Source: an uncultured Muribaculaceae bacterium (lineage in GTDB: Bacteria; Bacteroidota; Bacteroidia; Bacteroidales; Muribaculaceae). Taken from it: a DNA stretch of 64,000 nucleotides. The DNA lies in NCBI GenBank assembly GCA_910588035.1, contig CAJUPY010000001.1, positions 62,001 through 126,000 on the forward strand, given 5' to 3'. Every line of letters starts with the position of its first letter. Within the stretch, counting starts at the first letter, position 1. The notes under the pieces were generated by a model that was given only the letters and a program-made list of their open reading frames with translations, made no database searches and was not told where the DNA came from. Positions 8,369 to 18,098 of this stretch are shown here, piece after piece. Both the position numbers and the translations under genes were made by a program.

Positions 8369-9457
8369 TTATCTTTCAGACATGCCAATTTCTGCCGCAG
8401 CACCTGTCGTGGGATCAAAAATGAGGTATATCGGTTCTTTTTTGTCGGTAAACGAGTTGGGATTCAGTCCATAGACAATGCCGAACTGGGCAATATCGAC
8501 CCGTTTGTCGGCGACTGGATCTCCGTCAAACGAAATTGTGACGTCGGCTTTTCCGGGAATGCAATAAGCAAATCCGTTTTTAGGAAACGGCAACTCGACA
8601 CCTTTTTCATTGACCGGCATTTTGCCTCGTTCAGTAACTTCAAGCGATAAAGTCAGCGGAGCACCAGACAGATCGTCGGCGTCGACCAACCCTTCGGTTG
8701 CCGATACACGGGCTATGATCTGATCGGTCACATCTTCGGTCGGATCGTATGTGATTGTCGTGACATCCGTAGACACTTGTGTCGTTCCGGCAAACATGGC
8801 AACCAATGCCGCTTCTTGTGCGGCGATATTGTCCATTACAATCTGCATAGCCTTTCCGTCGGGCGGCATAGTCTCCGATTGTCCGGTTATGAGATCGGTT
8901 CTTGACTGTCTGAGCGCGTATATCTGGGCAGCTGCAAGCTCGGCTCTTTTTGCACTTGATTGACTCTGAAGCATCTCCTCGCTTATCACTTGTCGTGCGG
9001 CAGGGGTTTCAAGCGGAGTGGGAGAGGCTTCGACAGCCTCGGGCAATTCAACCGTTTCGTTCTGGAATATCTTATCGGTATTTATTGCCATAGGTAGATT
9101 CTCATCATTGATTGTCATGTAGACCTGCGCTCCAGGTTTGAACTGAACCACATAACGGCGGTCGGCGTCGGCTATTCCTCGCGTTTTGATTGTCACGCTT
9201 TTCACCTTCACCGAACTTGACGGAGCGGTTACGGGATCTTCAATGTTGAGATAGCGTTTTGCATATTTGTAATATTCGCCCGGCGTGTTTACTGTTGTTT
9301 CGGTCTCAACAGTAATATCAAGCAGTGTTTTGGGCAATGTGTAAACAATGCCATAGTCGTTTGCTTTTGTGGCTGAAAGCTTTTGTGTAGTCTGTGCCAC
9401 TCCGGTTATGCTTGTCAAAGCAAGCAGAGCTGCAATGGTAGATGTTCTATTTTTCAT
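8369..9457 (-). CDS. DUF4831 family exported protein
   Basis: A 362-residue protein of unknown function with a signal peptide (MKNRTSTIAALLALTSITG, cleavage near VAQ). The segment DYGIVYTLPKT followed by GEYYKYAKRYLN is typical of the Bacteroidetes-specific DUF4831 family. No catalytic motif is visible; the protein is probably periplasmic or surface-exposed. It is the last gene of a minus-strand set, starting only 12 bp after the NAD(P)HX repair gene, so it should share its promoter with rmuC and that gene. Confidence 0.8.
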   Translation of the reverse strand: MKNRTSTIAALLALTSITGVAQTTQKLSATKANDYGIVYTLPKTLLDITVETETTVNTPGEYYKYAKRYLNIEDPVTAPSSSVKVKSVTIKTRGIADADRRYVVQFKPGAQVYMTINDENLPMAINTDKIFQNETVELPEAVEASPTPLETPAARQVISEEMLQSQSSAKRAELAAAQIYALRQSRTDLITGQSETMPPDGKAMQIVMDNIAAQEAALVAMFAGTTQVSTDVTTITYDPTEDVTDQIIARVSATEGLVDADDLSGAPLTLSLEVTERGKMPVNEKGVELPFPKNGFAYCIPGKADVTISFDGDPVADKRVDIAQFGIVYGLNPNSFTDKKEPIYLIFDPTTGAAAEIGMSER

Positions 9458-9469
9458 GTTTACAAAGAT

Positions 9470-10984
9470 TTAGCACATTGTTAGTTTAATGGCTTTTCCG
9501 ACATTGGCTGCGATGTCGGTGGCAGTCACGCCATAAATTCCGTTTTCCTCTTCGGCAAGTTCTCCGGCCCGTCCATGAATGAAAACGGCCATTAACGACG
9601 CGATTTCGGGCAAATAGCCTTGGGCAAGGAAAGCTGTGAGAATTCCGGTCAGACAATCTCCTGATCCTGCCGTCGCCATTGCCGGTGTGCCAGAGGAATT
9701 GAAGTAGACCTTTCCGTCAGGACGGATTATGGCGGTGAAATGACCTTTTAGAATGATGAATATATTGTAGGCATTGGCCATTTCGATAGCTTTTTTCAAA
9801 CGTGCTTCTGCCGACGGCTGCACTCCGAACAGGCGGTCGAACTCACCAGCGTGGGGAGTGATAATTGAAAGAACGGGAATACTGTTAAGCATTCCGGGCC
9901 TCATTGAAATACAATTCAGCGCATCGGCATCGAGTACCACAGGCCTTTTTGTAGCGACAAGGAAATCTTCAAGTGCGGCAACTGTCATTTCATGAGTTCC
10001 GAGACCGGGGCCAATCGCAATGGCGTTATATTCATGTTTCAGGTTGATACGGCTGGTTACAAAATCATTTTTATCGTAGTCGAACAGGGCATCGGGAACG
10101 GAGGTCTGGATTATGTTGAATCCACATCTTGGCGAGACTACCGTAAGTTTTCCGACTCCGGCTCTGACAGCAGCCTTGGCAGCTATGACAGCAGCACCCA
10201 TCATTCCGTAGGAACCGGACACAATGGCCGCTGATCCGAAGTCAGCTTTTGAACAGAACGGATTGCGACGTTTCAGCTTTCGTCTCACATCTTCGTCTTC
10301 GACAAGATAGAATGACGGGAATGTGGAGGCTATGGCCTTCGCACTAAGCCCAATGTCGAGTATTTTCCATTCACCGACGAGTTCAAAATTGTCTTTTATG
10401 AAAAATGCTATGTGCGGAAACTGAATTGCCAGTGTCAGATCGGCATGAATTATATTTCGGTTTATCGAGTTTGAATTCCAATCGCCAAACAAACCTGAGG
10501 GCACGTCGATTGAAATGACTGTCGCTTTCGACTCATTGATATACCTGACCAGAGCCATGAACCCTCCTGAGAGAGGTTCTCTGAGTCCAGAGCCAAAAAG
10601 ACCGTCAACGACAAGATGAGATTTCTGCAAATCGGGGAGAGAGAAGTTGGTGACTATTTCAGTGAAATCTATTTCCGGAAGTTCAAGCAGACGGTCGCGC
10701 GATGCAGCGCAGTCTTTGCTGAGTTTGTCACCTCCAATGTTAAACAGAAATATTTTAGGATTGAACCCTTTGTTAATCAACAGTCTGGCTGCAGCAAGCG
10801 CATCTGCGCCATTGTTGCCCGGACCTGCGAAAATCGCCATTGGCTTAGACGGGAGCCATCGCTCTGTGATTTCAGCGACGACACCCTCTGCCACGCGCTC
10901 GATGAGCTCAAGCGACGGCACGCCCTCCACTTCAATCGTATATCGGTCTATTTCACGAATTTCTTCTGTTGTGAATATCTTCAT
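9470..10984 (-). CDS. nnr: Bifunctional NAD(P)H-hydrate epimerase / ADP-dependent dehydratase
   Basis: Repairs hydrated NADH and NADPH. The 504-residue protein fuses an N-terminal YjeF_N epimerase (starting MKIFTTEEIREIDRYTIE, with the Rossmann motif AGPGNNGADALAAARLL) to a C-terminal ribokinase-like YjeF_C dehydratase (GSYGMMGAAVIAAKAAVRAG, IGPGLGT, VLDADALNC, TPHAGEFDRLFG, GSGDCLTGILTAFLAQG). The ATG at 10984 matches the family start; the longer reading begins with a TTG. It is 47 bp downstream of rmuC and likely in the same operon. Confidence 0.94.
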   Translation of the reverse strand: MKIFTTEEIREIDRYTIEVEGVPSLELIERVAEGVVAEITERWLPSKPMAIFAGPGNNGADALAAARLLINKGFNPKIFLFNIGGDKLSKDCAASRDRLLELPEIDFTEIVTNFSLPDLQKSHLVVDGLFGSGLREPLSGGFMALVRYINESKATVISIDVPSGLFGDWNSNSINRNIIHADLTLAIQFPHIAFFIKDNFELVGEWKILDIGLSAKAIASTFPSFYLVEDEDVRRKLKRRNPFCSKADFGSAAIVSGSYGMMGAAVIAAKAAVRAGVGKLTVVSPRCGFNIIQTSVPDALFDYDKNDFVTSRINLKHEYNAIAIGPGLGTHEMTVAALEDFLVATKRPVVLDADALNCISMRPGMLNSIPVLSIITPHAGEFDRLFGVQPSAEARLKKAIEMANAYNIFIILKGHFTAIIRPDGKVYFNSSGTPAMATAGSGDCLTGILTAFLAQGYLPEIASLMAVFIHGRAGELAEEENGIYGVTATDIAANVGKAIKLTMC

Positions 10985-11031
10985 ATCTTCGTTTATTTTG
11001 GGGTCGTTTGTGTCAAACGTCAAGGGAGATG

Positions 11032-12363
11032 CTATTGTTCGTGGTCGTTTTCAGTGACATCGGCATCCGGCAAATAATCTTGTGGAATGGATTTTGTGGC
11101 TTTGGCTCCGAGTTTGCGAATTTTCTCAGCCTTGTCGGTCAACGTTCCACGTCCCGTAGATAGTTTGCTCATCGCGCTGTCATAAGCGTCGCGAGCTTTG
11201 TCAAGAGCCTTTCTGATACTTTCCATATCGTCAAGAAATCTGACAAACTTGTCGTACATACGTCCGCTCTCGAGCGCGATTTCTGTACTGTTCCTGATTA
11301 TCTTGTCTTGATTCCACATCTGTGCAACCAGACTGAGAACAGTAAGCAGGTGAGTCGGGGAAAGAATTATGACTTTTCTGTCAAATGCATATTGCCATAG
11401 AGATGTGTCGGTTTGCATGGCCGAAATATAGGCCGGTTCGTTTGGAATGAACATGAAAACAAACTCCATCTGCCTGTCACCGATATAATCTTGATATCTC
11501 GCGCGTTGAAGTTCGTCGACATGTTTTCTGACCGACAGAACGTGGTCTTTGGCACGGCGTTTCTGCTCATCGGCGTCATCGGCATTCACCATATCGACAA
11601 AAGCGGTGAGCGAGACTTTGGAATCAATGACGACACACCGGTTTCCGGGATAATTCACCACGACATCGGGTCTCAGACCGCGTCCTTCATCGTTTCTCAA
11701 GGTTCGGCCAGACCCGTCGGCAGTCTGCTGTACAGTGAAGTGCACGCCTTTTTGCAATCCGGAGCTCTCAAGTATCGATTCAAGAATCATCTCGCCCCAG
11801 TCACCCTGAATCTTAGCTTTACCTCTGAGTGCCTGAGTGAGATCACGAGCCTCGGTGTTAAGCGATTCGTTAAGTTGCCTGAGTTCGGCAATCCGCGTCT
11901 CAAGAGTGACCCTCTGCTTGGTTTCTTCGATGAAGTTGTCTTCGATTCGTTTTTTGAAGTTGTCGATGTTTTCACGCAATGGAGCGAGAATTTCTTCAAG
12001 CCGCGACTCGTTGGCTGTTCTGAACTGTTCAGAGTTTGATTTCAATATCTGATCGGCCAAGCTCTTGAACCGCAGCTCATTTTCACGTTCGGCTTTAACC
12101 TTTTGTTCATCACTCATCTGCAACCGTGTTTTCAAAGACGCATTCTCTGCTTCAACCTGCCTCAGTGTCGCAAGTTGCTCTTTCAGCTGGTCGTTTTCTT
12201 CTTTCACTGAATGTGCGAACTGGATCTCGCTTCTCAGACGGGCATTCTCTTCGCGAAAGTCAGCGGTCTGCTGCTGTAAGACAGTTTGTTTTTTCGCCAA
12301 AGAATAAGCGATGAAAACACAAACGATGACGGCCAGTGTCAATATGATGGTTATTGTAGTCAT
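11032..12363 (-). CDS. rmuC: RmuC family DNA recombination protein
   Basis: A 443-residue membrane-anchored protein related to RmuC, which limits recombination at inverted repeats; biochemical activity is not established. It has an N-terminal transmembrane helix (residues about 3-24), a long coiled coil rich in Gln, Glu and Arg (about 25-190), and the PD-(D/E)XK-like nuclease core with GDWGEMILESILESSGL, PDVVVNYPG, CVVIDSKVSL and MEFVFMFIPNEPA. First gene of a three-gene minus-strand set divergent from the DUF5106 gene. Confidence 0.92.
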   Translation of the reverse strand: MTTITIILTLAVIVCVFIAYSLAKKQTVLQQQTADFREENARLRSEIQFAHSVKEENDQLKEQLATLRQVEAENASLKTRLQMSDEQKVKAERENELRFKSLADQILKSNSEQFRTANESRLEEILAPLRENIDNFKKRIEDNFIEETKQRVTLETRIAELRQLNESLNTEARDLTQALRGKAKIQGDWGEMILESILESSGLQKGVHFTVQQTADGSGRTLRNDEGRGLRPDVVVNYPGNRCVVIDSKVSLTAFVDMVNADDADEQKRRAKDHVLSVRKHVDELQRARYQDYIGDRQMEFVFMFIPNEPAYISAMQTDTSLWQYAFDRKVIILSPTHLLTVLSLVAQMWNQDKIIRNSTEIALESGRMYDKFVRFLDDMESIRKALDKARDAYDSAMSKLSTGRGTLTDKAEKIRKLGAKATKSIPQDYLPDADVTENDHEQ

Positions 12364-12383
12364 GTGATTCTAATATTCAAATA

Positions 12384-12391
12384 CAAAATTA
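12384..12391 (-). promoter_or_regulatory. Predicted rmuC -7 promoter element
   Basis: TAATTTTG on the minus strand fits TAnnTTTG, 21 bp before the rmuC ATG. The -33 element is poor. Confidence 0.4.
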
Positions 12392-12480
12392 CTAAAAATA
12401 AAGAGACCTTTCACAGTCAAGTCAAAAAAAACAGCATCAATGTCATGCTGCCACTGATGAAAAATTAAATCACTCTGACG

Positions 12481-12511
12481 TTTGAAAAGTCAACCTGTTT
12501 TCGTACCTTTG
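12481..12511 (+). promoter_or_regulatory. Predicted promoter for DUF5106-mnmA operon
   Basis: TTTG (12481-12484), 19-bp spacer, TACCTTTG (12504-12511): a full match to the Bacteroidetes vegetative promoter. The start codon follows about 15 nt after the expected transcription start. Confidence 0.72.
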
Positions 12512-12533
12512 CAATATAAATGATGAAACAATT

Positions 12534-13436
12534 ATGAAAAGGATAGGTATAATAGCCGTATTATTGGCTTTGATATCACTTGCGTCTGTGTCACAAGAGA
12601 CCAACCGCACATATTTCTTATATCCGTCACCTCCAGAGTCGATGACCAATTTCTATCAGCGTTGTAATTTCATGACAGACCGGTTCTGGGACAATTGCAA
12701 CTTGAAATCTGCGTTTTCGTCGCGCGTTAAAATGAAAGGTGCGTTTGAGGACTATATCTCAATCGCGGCTCATGCGACAGTAGACACGGTCATGATGTCG
12801 TTTGACAAACTTATCAAGGAGGTGTCAAAAACACCAAAGAACCTTCTCACGCTGGGGGAGATTGCCGAGGAGTGTCTGTATTCCGACAGTGCGCAGTTCA
12901 AGAGTGAGCAAATGTATCTGCCATTTGCTCAAGCTGTGGCCGACTGCCGGAAATTATCGTCGGCTGACCGTGCACGGTTTGCCCGTCAGGCAAAGATTCT
13001 GAGCAACTCTCAGGTAGGAATGATCGCACCCGACATTGAGTTCACCCGTCGCGACGGCAGCAAAGGTCATCTTAACGATGTTGCCGGACGGATAATTTTG
13101 TTTTTCAACGACCCTGATTGCGATGAGTGCAACATGTTGATGGTCAGACTGAGTGCCGATTATAATCTCAAACAGCTGCATGAACGCGGCTATCTCACGC
13201 TTGTTAGCATTTATCCGGGAGAAGCCGATGAAGAATGGAAAAACCGTGTCATGGACTATCCAGAGAACTGGGTTGTCGGAGCGTCGGCAAATGTAGATGA
13301 ATTATTTGATCTCGAAAGCACTCCGGTGATTGTCTATCTGACACCCGACCACAAGATTCTGTCAAAAGACATTGACCATGAGCGATTGCTCGAAATGATC
13401 AGGATACTCAATTCAAAGACAAAAGCCGGGTCATGA
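12534..13436 (+). CDS. DUF5106 / thioredoxin-like exported protein
   Basis: A 300-residue protein with a signal peptide (MKRIGIIAVLLALISLASVS). The N-terminal half is a DUF5106-type helical domain; the C-terminal half is a thioredoxin fold beginning QVGMIAPDIEF and carrying FNDPDCDECNML, where CDEC sits at the place of the redox CxxC. It is probably a periplasmic thiol protein of the TlpA/ResA type; substrate unknown. The last 4 bases overlap the mnmA start (ATGA), so translation is likely coupled. Confidence 0.8.
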   Translation: MKRIGIIAVLLALISLASVSQETNRTYFLYPSPPESMTNFYQRCNFMTDRFWDNCNLKSAFSSRVKMKGAFEDYISIAAHATVDTVMMSFDKLIKEVSKTPKNLLTLGEIAEECLYSDSAQFKSEQMYLPFAQAVADCRKLSSADRARFARQAKILSNSQVGMIAPDIEFTRRDGSKGHLNDVAGRIILFFNDPDCDECNMLMVRLSADYNLKQLHERGYLTLVSIYPGEADEEWKNRVMDYPENWVVGASANVDELFDLESTPVIVYLTPDHKILSKDIDHERLLEMIRILNSKTKAGS

Positions 13437-14521
13437 GAATCGCTATGTTGATTTCAGGCGGTGTCGACAGTGCGGTCGCGGTTCACCGTCTTGTAGAGGA
13501 GGGCCATGATCTGCATCTCTTTTACATTAGAATAGGTCTTGACACCGACGAAGGAGACTGCTCGGCCGATGAAGACATCGAGATGTGTCAGTTGATAGCA
13601 CGTCGATATGGTCTGCCGTTAGATGTCGTGTCTCTTCATGAGGAATATTGGGAAAACGTAATGGAATATGCATTGCGTACTGTCAGACAGGGTTTGACTC
13701 CCAACCCCGACATCATGTGCAACAAAATGATCAAATTCGGTTTTTTTGAACGCAGGTGGGGTCATGAGTTTGACAAGACAGCGACAGGGCACTATGCGAC
13801 GACAACTGTCGAAGATGATCTCATCTATCTTTCGACAGCAGCAGACAAGGTGAAAGATCAAACCGATTTTCTCGCGCAGATTGACTACCAGCAGCTGTCA
13901 CATCTGATGTTCCCTATCGGAGATCTGCCGAAATCGAGAGTCAGGGAGATTGCCATTCAATCAAATATGCCCAATGCATTCAGAAAAGACAGTCAGGGAA
14001 TCTGCTTTCTCGGCAAAATCAACTACAATGATTTCATCAGACGTCATCTCGGAATTAAAAAAGGGCCGATTATCGAAATTGAAACAGGACGGAAAATTGG
14101 TGAGCACAACGGTTTCTGGTTCCATACGATAGGACAGCGCAAGGGGCTCGGACTAAGTGGCGGTCCATGGTATGTTGTCAAGAAAAACGTCAGAGACAAT
14201 GTGATCTATGTCTCCAACGGGTATCATACAGAGAAACAATACGGAACTTTGCTCCACCTTGATGAAATGCATTTCATCACAAAAGATCCGTGGGCTGAGC
14301 AATGTGACAGTGTGGAGATCACATTCAAGAACCGTCACATGCCTGATTTCATGAAGGCTACACTCACACGTATCGGTGAAGGTCAATATGTCATCGACAG
14401 TGAGACTCCGGTGCAGGGAATAGCCCCGGGTCAGTTCGCTGTCATTTATGACCGTAAATCGAAATTGTGTTACGGCAGCGGTGTCATATCCGGACAAGAT
14501 CCGTCAAAAATCAAACTGTGA
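13433..14521 (+). CDS. mnmA: tRNA-specific 2-thiouridylase MnmA
   Basis: Thiolates U34 of tRNAs for Lys, Glu and Gln using ATP and a sulfur relay. The 362-residue protein has the PP-loop SGGVDSAVAV at residues 8-17, the first catalytic cysteine in NPDIMCNKMIKFG, the second in DSQGICFLGK, and the C-terminal beta domains (HTIGQRKGLGLSGGPWYV, ETPVQGIAPGQFAVIY). Length is standard. It overlaps the DUF5106 gene by 4 bp and is followed after 2 bp by the bifunctional nuclease gene. Confidence 0.95.
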   Translation: MRIAMLISGGVDSAVAVHRLVEEGHDLHLFYIRIGLDTDEGDCSADEDIEMCQLIARRYGLPLDVVSLHEEYWENVMEYALRTVRQGLTPNPDIMCNKMIKFGFFERRWGHEFDKTATGHYATTTVEDDLIYLSTAADKVKDQTDFLAQIDYQQLSHLMFPIGDLPKSRVREIAIQSNMPNAFRKDSQGICFLGKINYNDFIRRHLGIKKGPIIEIETGRKIGEHNGFWFHTIGQRKGLGLSGGPWYVVKKNVRDNVIYVSNGYHTEKQYGTLLHLDEMHFITKDPWAEQCDSVEITFKNRHMPDFMKATLTRIGEGQYVIDSETPVQGIAPGQFAVIYDRKSKLCYGSGVISGQDPSKIKL

Positions 14522-14523
14522 CC

Positions 14524-15153
14524 ATGGAGAGACGCATCAGATTAAAAGTTCTCGGCATATCTTACAGCCAACTTCAGTCGGGAGCGTATGCATTGATTCT
14601 TGCCGAAGTGAACGGTCCGCGACGCATTCCGGTTGTCATCGGAGCCTCCGAAGCCCAGTCTATAGCGATCAAACTCGAGGGGATCATACCTCCGCGCCCG
14701 ATGACACACGATCTGTTTGTCAGTTTCACCCATGCTTTCGGAGTCGCGTTGAAAGATGTCTTCATCTATAAATTTGAAGATGGCATTTTCTCATCGGAAC
14801 TGACTTTTACCGACGGCAGCCGTCAGATCGTTCTCGACTCACGCACGTCAGATGCCATCGCGATCGCGATCAGATCAAAGGCCCCTATCTATACTACTCC
14901 CGAAATCCTCGAGGAAACAGGCTTTGTCATAGAGGAGCATTTAGATGATGGTCAACCCATTGAAGAAGAAACCACACCGGCATCAGAGGCTGAGACAGAA
15001 GATATTTTTTCAAAGGAACCGAAACTTGAAAATTACACCATTGAGGAACTTGAACGCACGCTTGCCCAACACATCGAGATGGAGGAGTATGAACAGGCGG
15101 CACGTATCAGCGATATTCTGAACCGGAAGAAAAATGAAAATAAAAACGAATAG
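14524..15153 (+). CDS. Bifunctional nuclease family protein (DUF151) with UVR motif
   Basis: A 209-residue protein whose N-terminal 150 residues form the DUF151/BFN domain (GAYALILAEVNGPRRIPVVI, IIPPRPMTHDLF, SRTSDAIAIAIRS). Plant and bacterial members have DNase/RNase activity. The C terminus carries a UvrB/UvrC-type motif (LERTLAQHIEMEEYEQAARI) that usually mediates protein contacts, an arrangement common in Bacteroidetes homologues. ATG 14524 matches the family start and lies 2 bp past the mnmA stop. Confidence 0.9.
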   Translation: MERRIRLKVLGISYSQLQSGAYALILAEVNGPRRIPVVIGASEAQSIAIKLEGIIPPRPMTHDLFVSFTHAFGVALKDVFIYKFEDGIFSSELTFTDGSRQIVLDSRTSDAIAIAIRSKAPIYTTPEILEETGFVIEEHLDDGQPIEEETTPASEAETEDIFSKEPKLENYTIEELERTLAQHIEMEEYEQAARISDILNRKKNENKNE

Positions 15154-15179
15154 TTGAATCTAACCTTAAAACTCTGATT

Positions 15180-16532
15180 ATGAAAAGTATTCAAGTCCGT
15201 CTTGCTGCATTAGGTTTTCTTGAATTTGCAGTCTGGGGCTCTTATCTCGTATCATTAGGTCTATTTCTGGGATCAGTCGGACTGGGAGACTATGTATTCT
15301 GGTTCTACACAGTTCAAGGCATTGTCTCTCTGTTCATGCCGGCGTTGGTCGGTATCATTGCAGACAGGTATGTTCCCGCACAGAAAATGATGAGCCTTTG
15401 TCACATTCTTGCAGGCGGCTTCATGTTCGCAGCCGGGTGGTATGCGATGAGGGCAGGCAGTGAAATAGAGTTCGGACCGCTATTCACACTATATACGGTT
15501 TCGGTCGCATTTTTCATGCCGACGATCGGGTTGAACAACTCGGTGGCATTCAACGCTTTGTCGCAAGCTAATCTTGACACAGTCAAGGCTTTTCCACCGA
15601 TCAGGGTATTTGGTACGGTGGGATTCATCGTTGCAGAACTGTTCGTGAACTTTGTCAAGATCGACGGTGTGGCAATACAGAATACCTATTGCCAGTTGTT
15701 CACTTGCGGAATCGTCAGTGTCGTGTTGGCTTTTTACTCGTTGACAATGCCGCAGTGTCCGATAAACCGCCAGGCCTCAAAGTCTCTGGCAGAGTCGCTC
15801 GGACTCAACGCATTTAAACTATTCAAGCGCAAAGAAATGGCTATATTTTTCATTTTCAGTATGTTGCTCGGCGTGTCGCTTCAAATCACCAACAGTTATG
15901 GAACGATGTTTATCGAGCATTTCAAATTTGTGGAACAATATGCCAATGACTATTTCGCTTCAAACCCGACATTTCTGATATCGCTTTCCCAGTGTAGCGA
16001 GGCATTGTGCATTTTATTGATTCCGGTTTGTCTCCGAAAGTTCGGCATCAAGGGTGTGATGCTGATCGCGATGTTCGCGTGGGTGTTACGATTCGGATTT
16101 TTCGGTCTCGGAAACACAAGTACCTCAGGAGTCTGGCTGCTGATGATGTCATGTATAGTCTATGGAGTGGCGTTTGACTTCTTCAACGTTTCTGGTGGTC
16201 TTTTCGTGGATCAACAGACACCTGCATCATTGAGATCTTCAGCCCAGGGTCTCTTCATGATAATGACAAACGGAATCGGGGCTTCTCTTGGAACATGGAT
16301 CGCCGGGACGTTTGTCATAAACAAAAATGTTTTTGCCACCGGCCTGGATGCGGTTCAGCAACTCGAAGGTTGGAGAGTTTCATGGTTCACCTTCTCTGCA
16401 TACGCTCTTGTCGTGGCAGTCTTGTTCATGATCTGCTTCAGAAATCCGAAAAACGGAATTGAAGGAAATGACGACATGAAGAAAGTTGAAGAAGACACAG
16501 AGTCTGCACCTGAAGGTTTCATCAACGGCTGA
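15180..16532 (+). CDS. Nucleoside:H+ symporter family MFS transporter
   Basis: A 450-residue inner-membrane transporter with about 12 hydrophobic segments, beginning MKSIQVRLAALGFLEFAVWG, typical of the NupG/XapB nucleoside symporter family. Conserved features include the LGLFLGSVG and IIADRYVPAQK loop and the later segment FFNVSGGLFVDQQTP. Likely imports nucleosides by proton symport; the exact substrate is not readable. It lies 26 bp after the nuclease gene, so products of nucleic acid breakdown are a plausible link (inference). Confidence 0.88.
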   Translation: MKSIQVRLAALGFLEFAVWGSYLVSLGLFLGSVGLGDYVFWFYTVQGIVSLFMPALVGIIADRYVPAQKMMSLCHILAGGFMFAAGWYAMRAGSEIEFGPLFTLYTVSVAFFMPTIGLNNSVAFNALSQANLDTVKAFPPIRVFGTVGFIVAELFVNFVKIDGVAIQNTYCQLFTCGIVSVVLAFYSLTMPQCPINRQASKSLAESLGLNAFKLFKRKEMAIFFIFSMLLGVSLQITNSYGTMFIEHFKFVEQYANDYFASNPTFLISLSQCSEALCILLIPVCLRKFGIKGVMLIAMFAWVLRFGFFGLGNTSTSGVWLLMMSCIVYGVAFDFFNVSGGLFVDQQTPASLRSSAQGLFMIMTNGIGASLGTWIAGTFVINKNVFATGLDAVQQLEGWRVSWFTFSAYALVVAVLFMICFRNPKNGIEGNDDMKKVEEDTESAPEGFING

Positions 16533-16543
16533 TCTGGTTTGTC

Positions 16544-17248
16544 ATGATTCAGTTTTATGCACCTGACATAGAGTCGACCCTGACATTGCCTGAAAGTGAT
16601 TCCGGACATGCAGTCAAGGTTCTGAGAATGCAGACCGGCGATGAGTTGTCAGTTGTCGACGGTCACGGTTTCAGATACAGGTGTCGTCTGACCGATGCCC
16701 ATTCAAAGAGAGCCCGTGTGGAAATTATCGAAAAGGCTGAATTGAAGCCTTATTGGTCTGGAAAGATTACAATAGCTGTAGCCCCGACCAAACACATGGA
16801 TCGTATTGAGTGGCTTGTTGAAAAACTGACAGAAATAGGAGTTGACAAGATTGTAATGCTCAAATGCCGCTATTCGGAGCGGAAGGAGATCAAAGTAGAC
16901 CGACTTGAAAAGATCGCCGTATCGGCAATGAAGCAGTCATTGAAAGCCAATATGCCTGAAGTCACAGAAATGATGAAGTTTCAAGATTTCTGCAAGAACG
17001 ACACATCGGAACAACGTTTCATCGCCTATTGTGCTCCCGAGATACCCCGTCGGTTGCTTACTCAGGTGTTTCAGCCCGGTTTGTCGACAACCGTTCTGAT
17101 CGGGCCGGAAGGTGATTTCTCGGCCGAGGAGATCGAAATGGCTCTTGATGCCGGATATAAGCCGATTTCGTTGGGCGAAGCCAGGTTGCGTACCGAGACA
17201 GCCGCATTGGTGGCATGTGACACCATACATATAATGAATTCAATTTAA
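16544..17248 (+). CDS. rsmE: 16S rRNA (uracil-1498-N3)-methyltransferase
   Basis: Methylates U1498 of 16S rRNA. The 234-residue SPOUT enzyme has an N-terminal PUA-like domain (HAVKVLRMQTGDELSVVDG), the KLTEIGVDKIVML helix, and the C-terminal knot motif LIGPEGDFSAEEIE followed by SLGEARLRTETAAL that binds S-adenosylmethionine. It starts 11 bp after the transporter stop and is followed after 11 bp by kdsA, in one apparent operon. Confidence 0.94.
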   Translation: MIQFYAPDIESTLTLPESDSGHAVKVLRMQTGDELSVVDGHGFRYRCRLTDAHSKRARVEIIEKAELKPYWSGKITIAVAPTKHMDRIEWLVEKLTEIGVDKIVMLKCRYSERKEIKVDRLEKIAVSAMKQSLKANMPEVTEMMKFQDFCKNDTSEQRFIAYCAPEIPRRLLTQVFQPGLSTTVLIGPEGDFSAEEIEMALDAGYKPISLGEARLRTETAALVACDTIHIMNSI

Positions 17249-17259
17249 ACAGAACCCAA

Positions 17260-18093
17260 ATGCAAGAAATAACACAATATCTAAATTCATCAAAAACAGA
17301 CAACTTCTTTCTGCTTGCCGGTCCATGTGTGATCGAGGGAGAGCAGATGGCGATGGACATCGCCGGTTATGTAAGTGAAATAGCGGTCAGACTCGATGTC
17401 CCTTATGTTTTCAAAGGCAGCTACCGAAAGGCCAATCGTTCCAGACTCGATTCTTTCACAGGTATTGGAGACATCGAGGCGTTGGAAATCTTAAAGAAGG
17501 TTCGAGACACTTTCGGCATTCCGGTAGTGACCGACATTCACTCGGCGGCCGAAGCCGAGATGGCTGCAGCCTATGTCGATATTCTCCAGATACCGGCATT
17601 TCTGTGTCGTCAGACCGACCTGCTGCTTGCAGCTGCCGCCACAGGCAAAATGGTCAATATCAAAAAGGGACAGTTTCTGTCACCTGGTTCAATGAAATTT
17701 GCTGTTGAGAAGGTCAGGGAGGCCGGAAATGACAAAGTGGCGATAACCGAACGCGGTACAACATTCGGCTATCAGGATCTTATCATTGACTACCGTGGCA
17801 TACCCGAAATGAAAAAGAACGGTTGTCCGGTGATTCTTGACATAACCCACTCGTTGCAACAGCCTAACCAATCGGCAGGTGTGACAGGCGGTCGTCCAGA
17901 TCTGATAGAGACGGTTGCCAGAGCAGGCATAGCCGTAGGCGTTGACGGGCTTTTCATCGAAACTCATCCGAATCCGTCAGTGGCAAAAAGCGATGGTGCC
18001 AACATGCTCAAGCTTGACCTTCTGCCCTCATTGCTCGAGAATCTTACGGTTCTGCGTCGCGCGGTAAACGAAATCAAACAAGAGCCTGTTTAG
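17260..18093 (+). CDS. kdsA: 3-deoxy-8-phosphooctulonate (KDO-8-P) synthase
   Basis: Condenses phosphoenolpyruvate with arabinose 5-phosphate to make KDO-8-P for the lipopolysaccharide core. The 277-residue TIM barrel shows LLAGPCVIEG, FKGSYRKANRSR, VVTDIHSAAEA, IPAFLCRQTDLL, NIKKGQFLSPG and ERGTTFGYQDLI, with the DITHSLQQP segment and DGLFIETHP near the end. The presence of kdsA here and lpx genes at 51-54 kb indicates a normal Gram-negative outer membrane. Confidence 0.96.
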   Translation: MQEITQYLNSSKTDNFFLLAGPCVIEGEQMAMDIAGYVSEIAVRLDVPYVFKGSYRKANRSRLDSFTGIGDIEALEILKKVRDTFGIPVVTDIHSAAEAEMAAAYVDILQIPAFLCRQTDLLLAAAATGKMVNIKKGQFLSPGSMKFAVEKVREAGNDKVAITERGTTFGYQDLIIDYRGIPEMKKNGCPVILDITHSLQQPNQSAGVTGGRPDLIETVARAGIAVGVDGLFIETHPNPSVAKSDGANMLKLDLLPSLLENLTVLRRAVNEIKQEPV

Positions 18094-18098
18094 TAGAG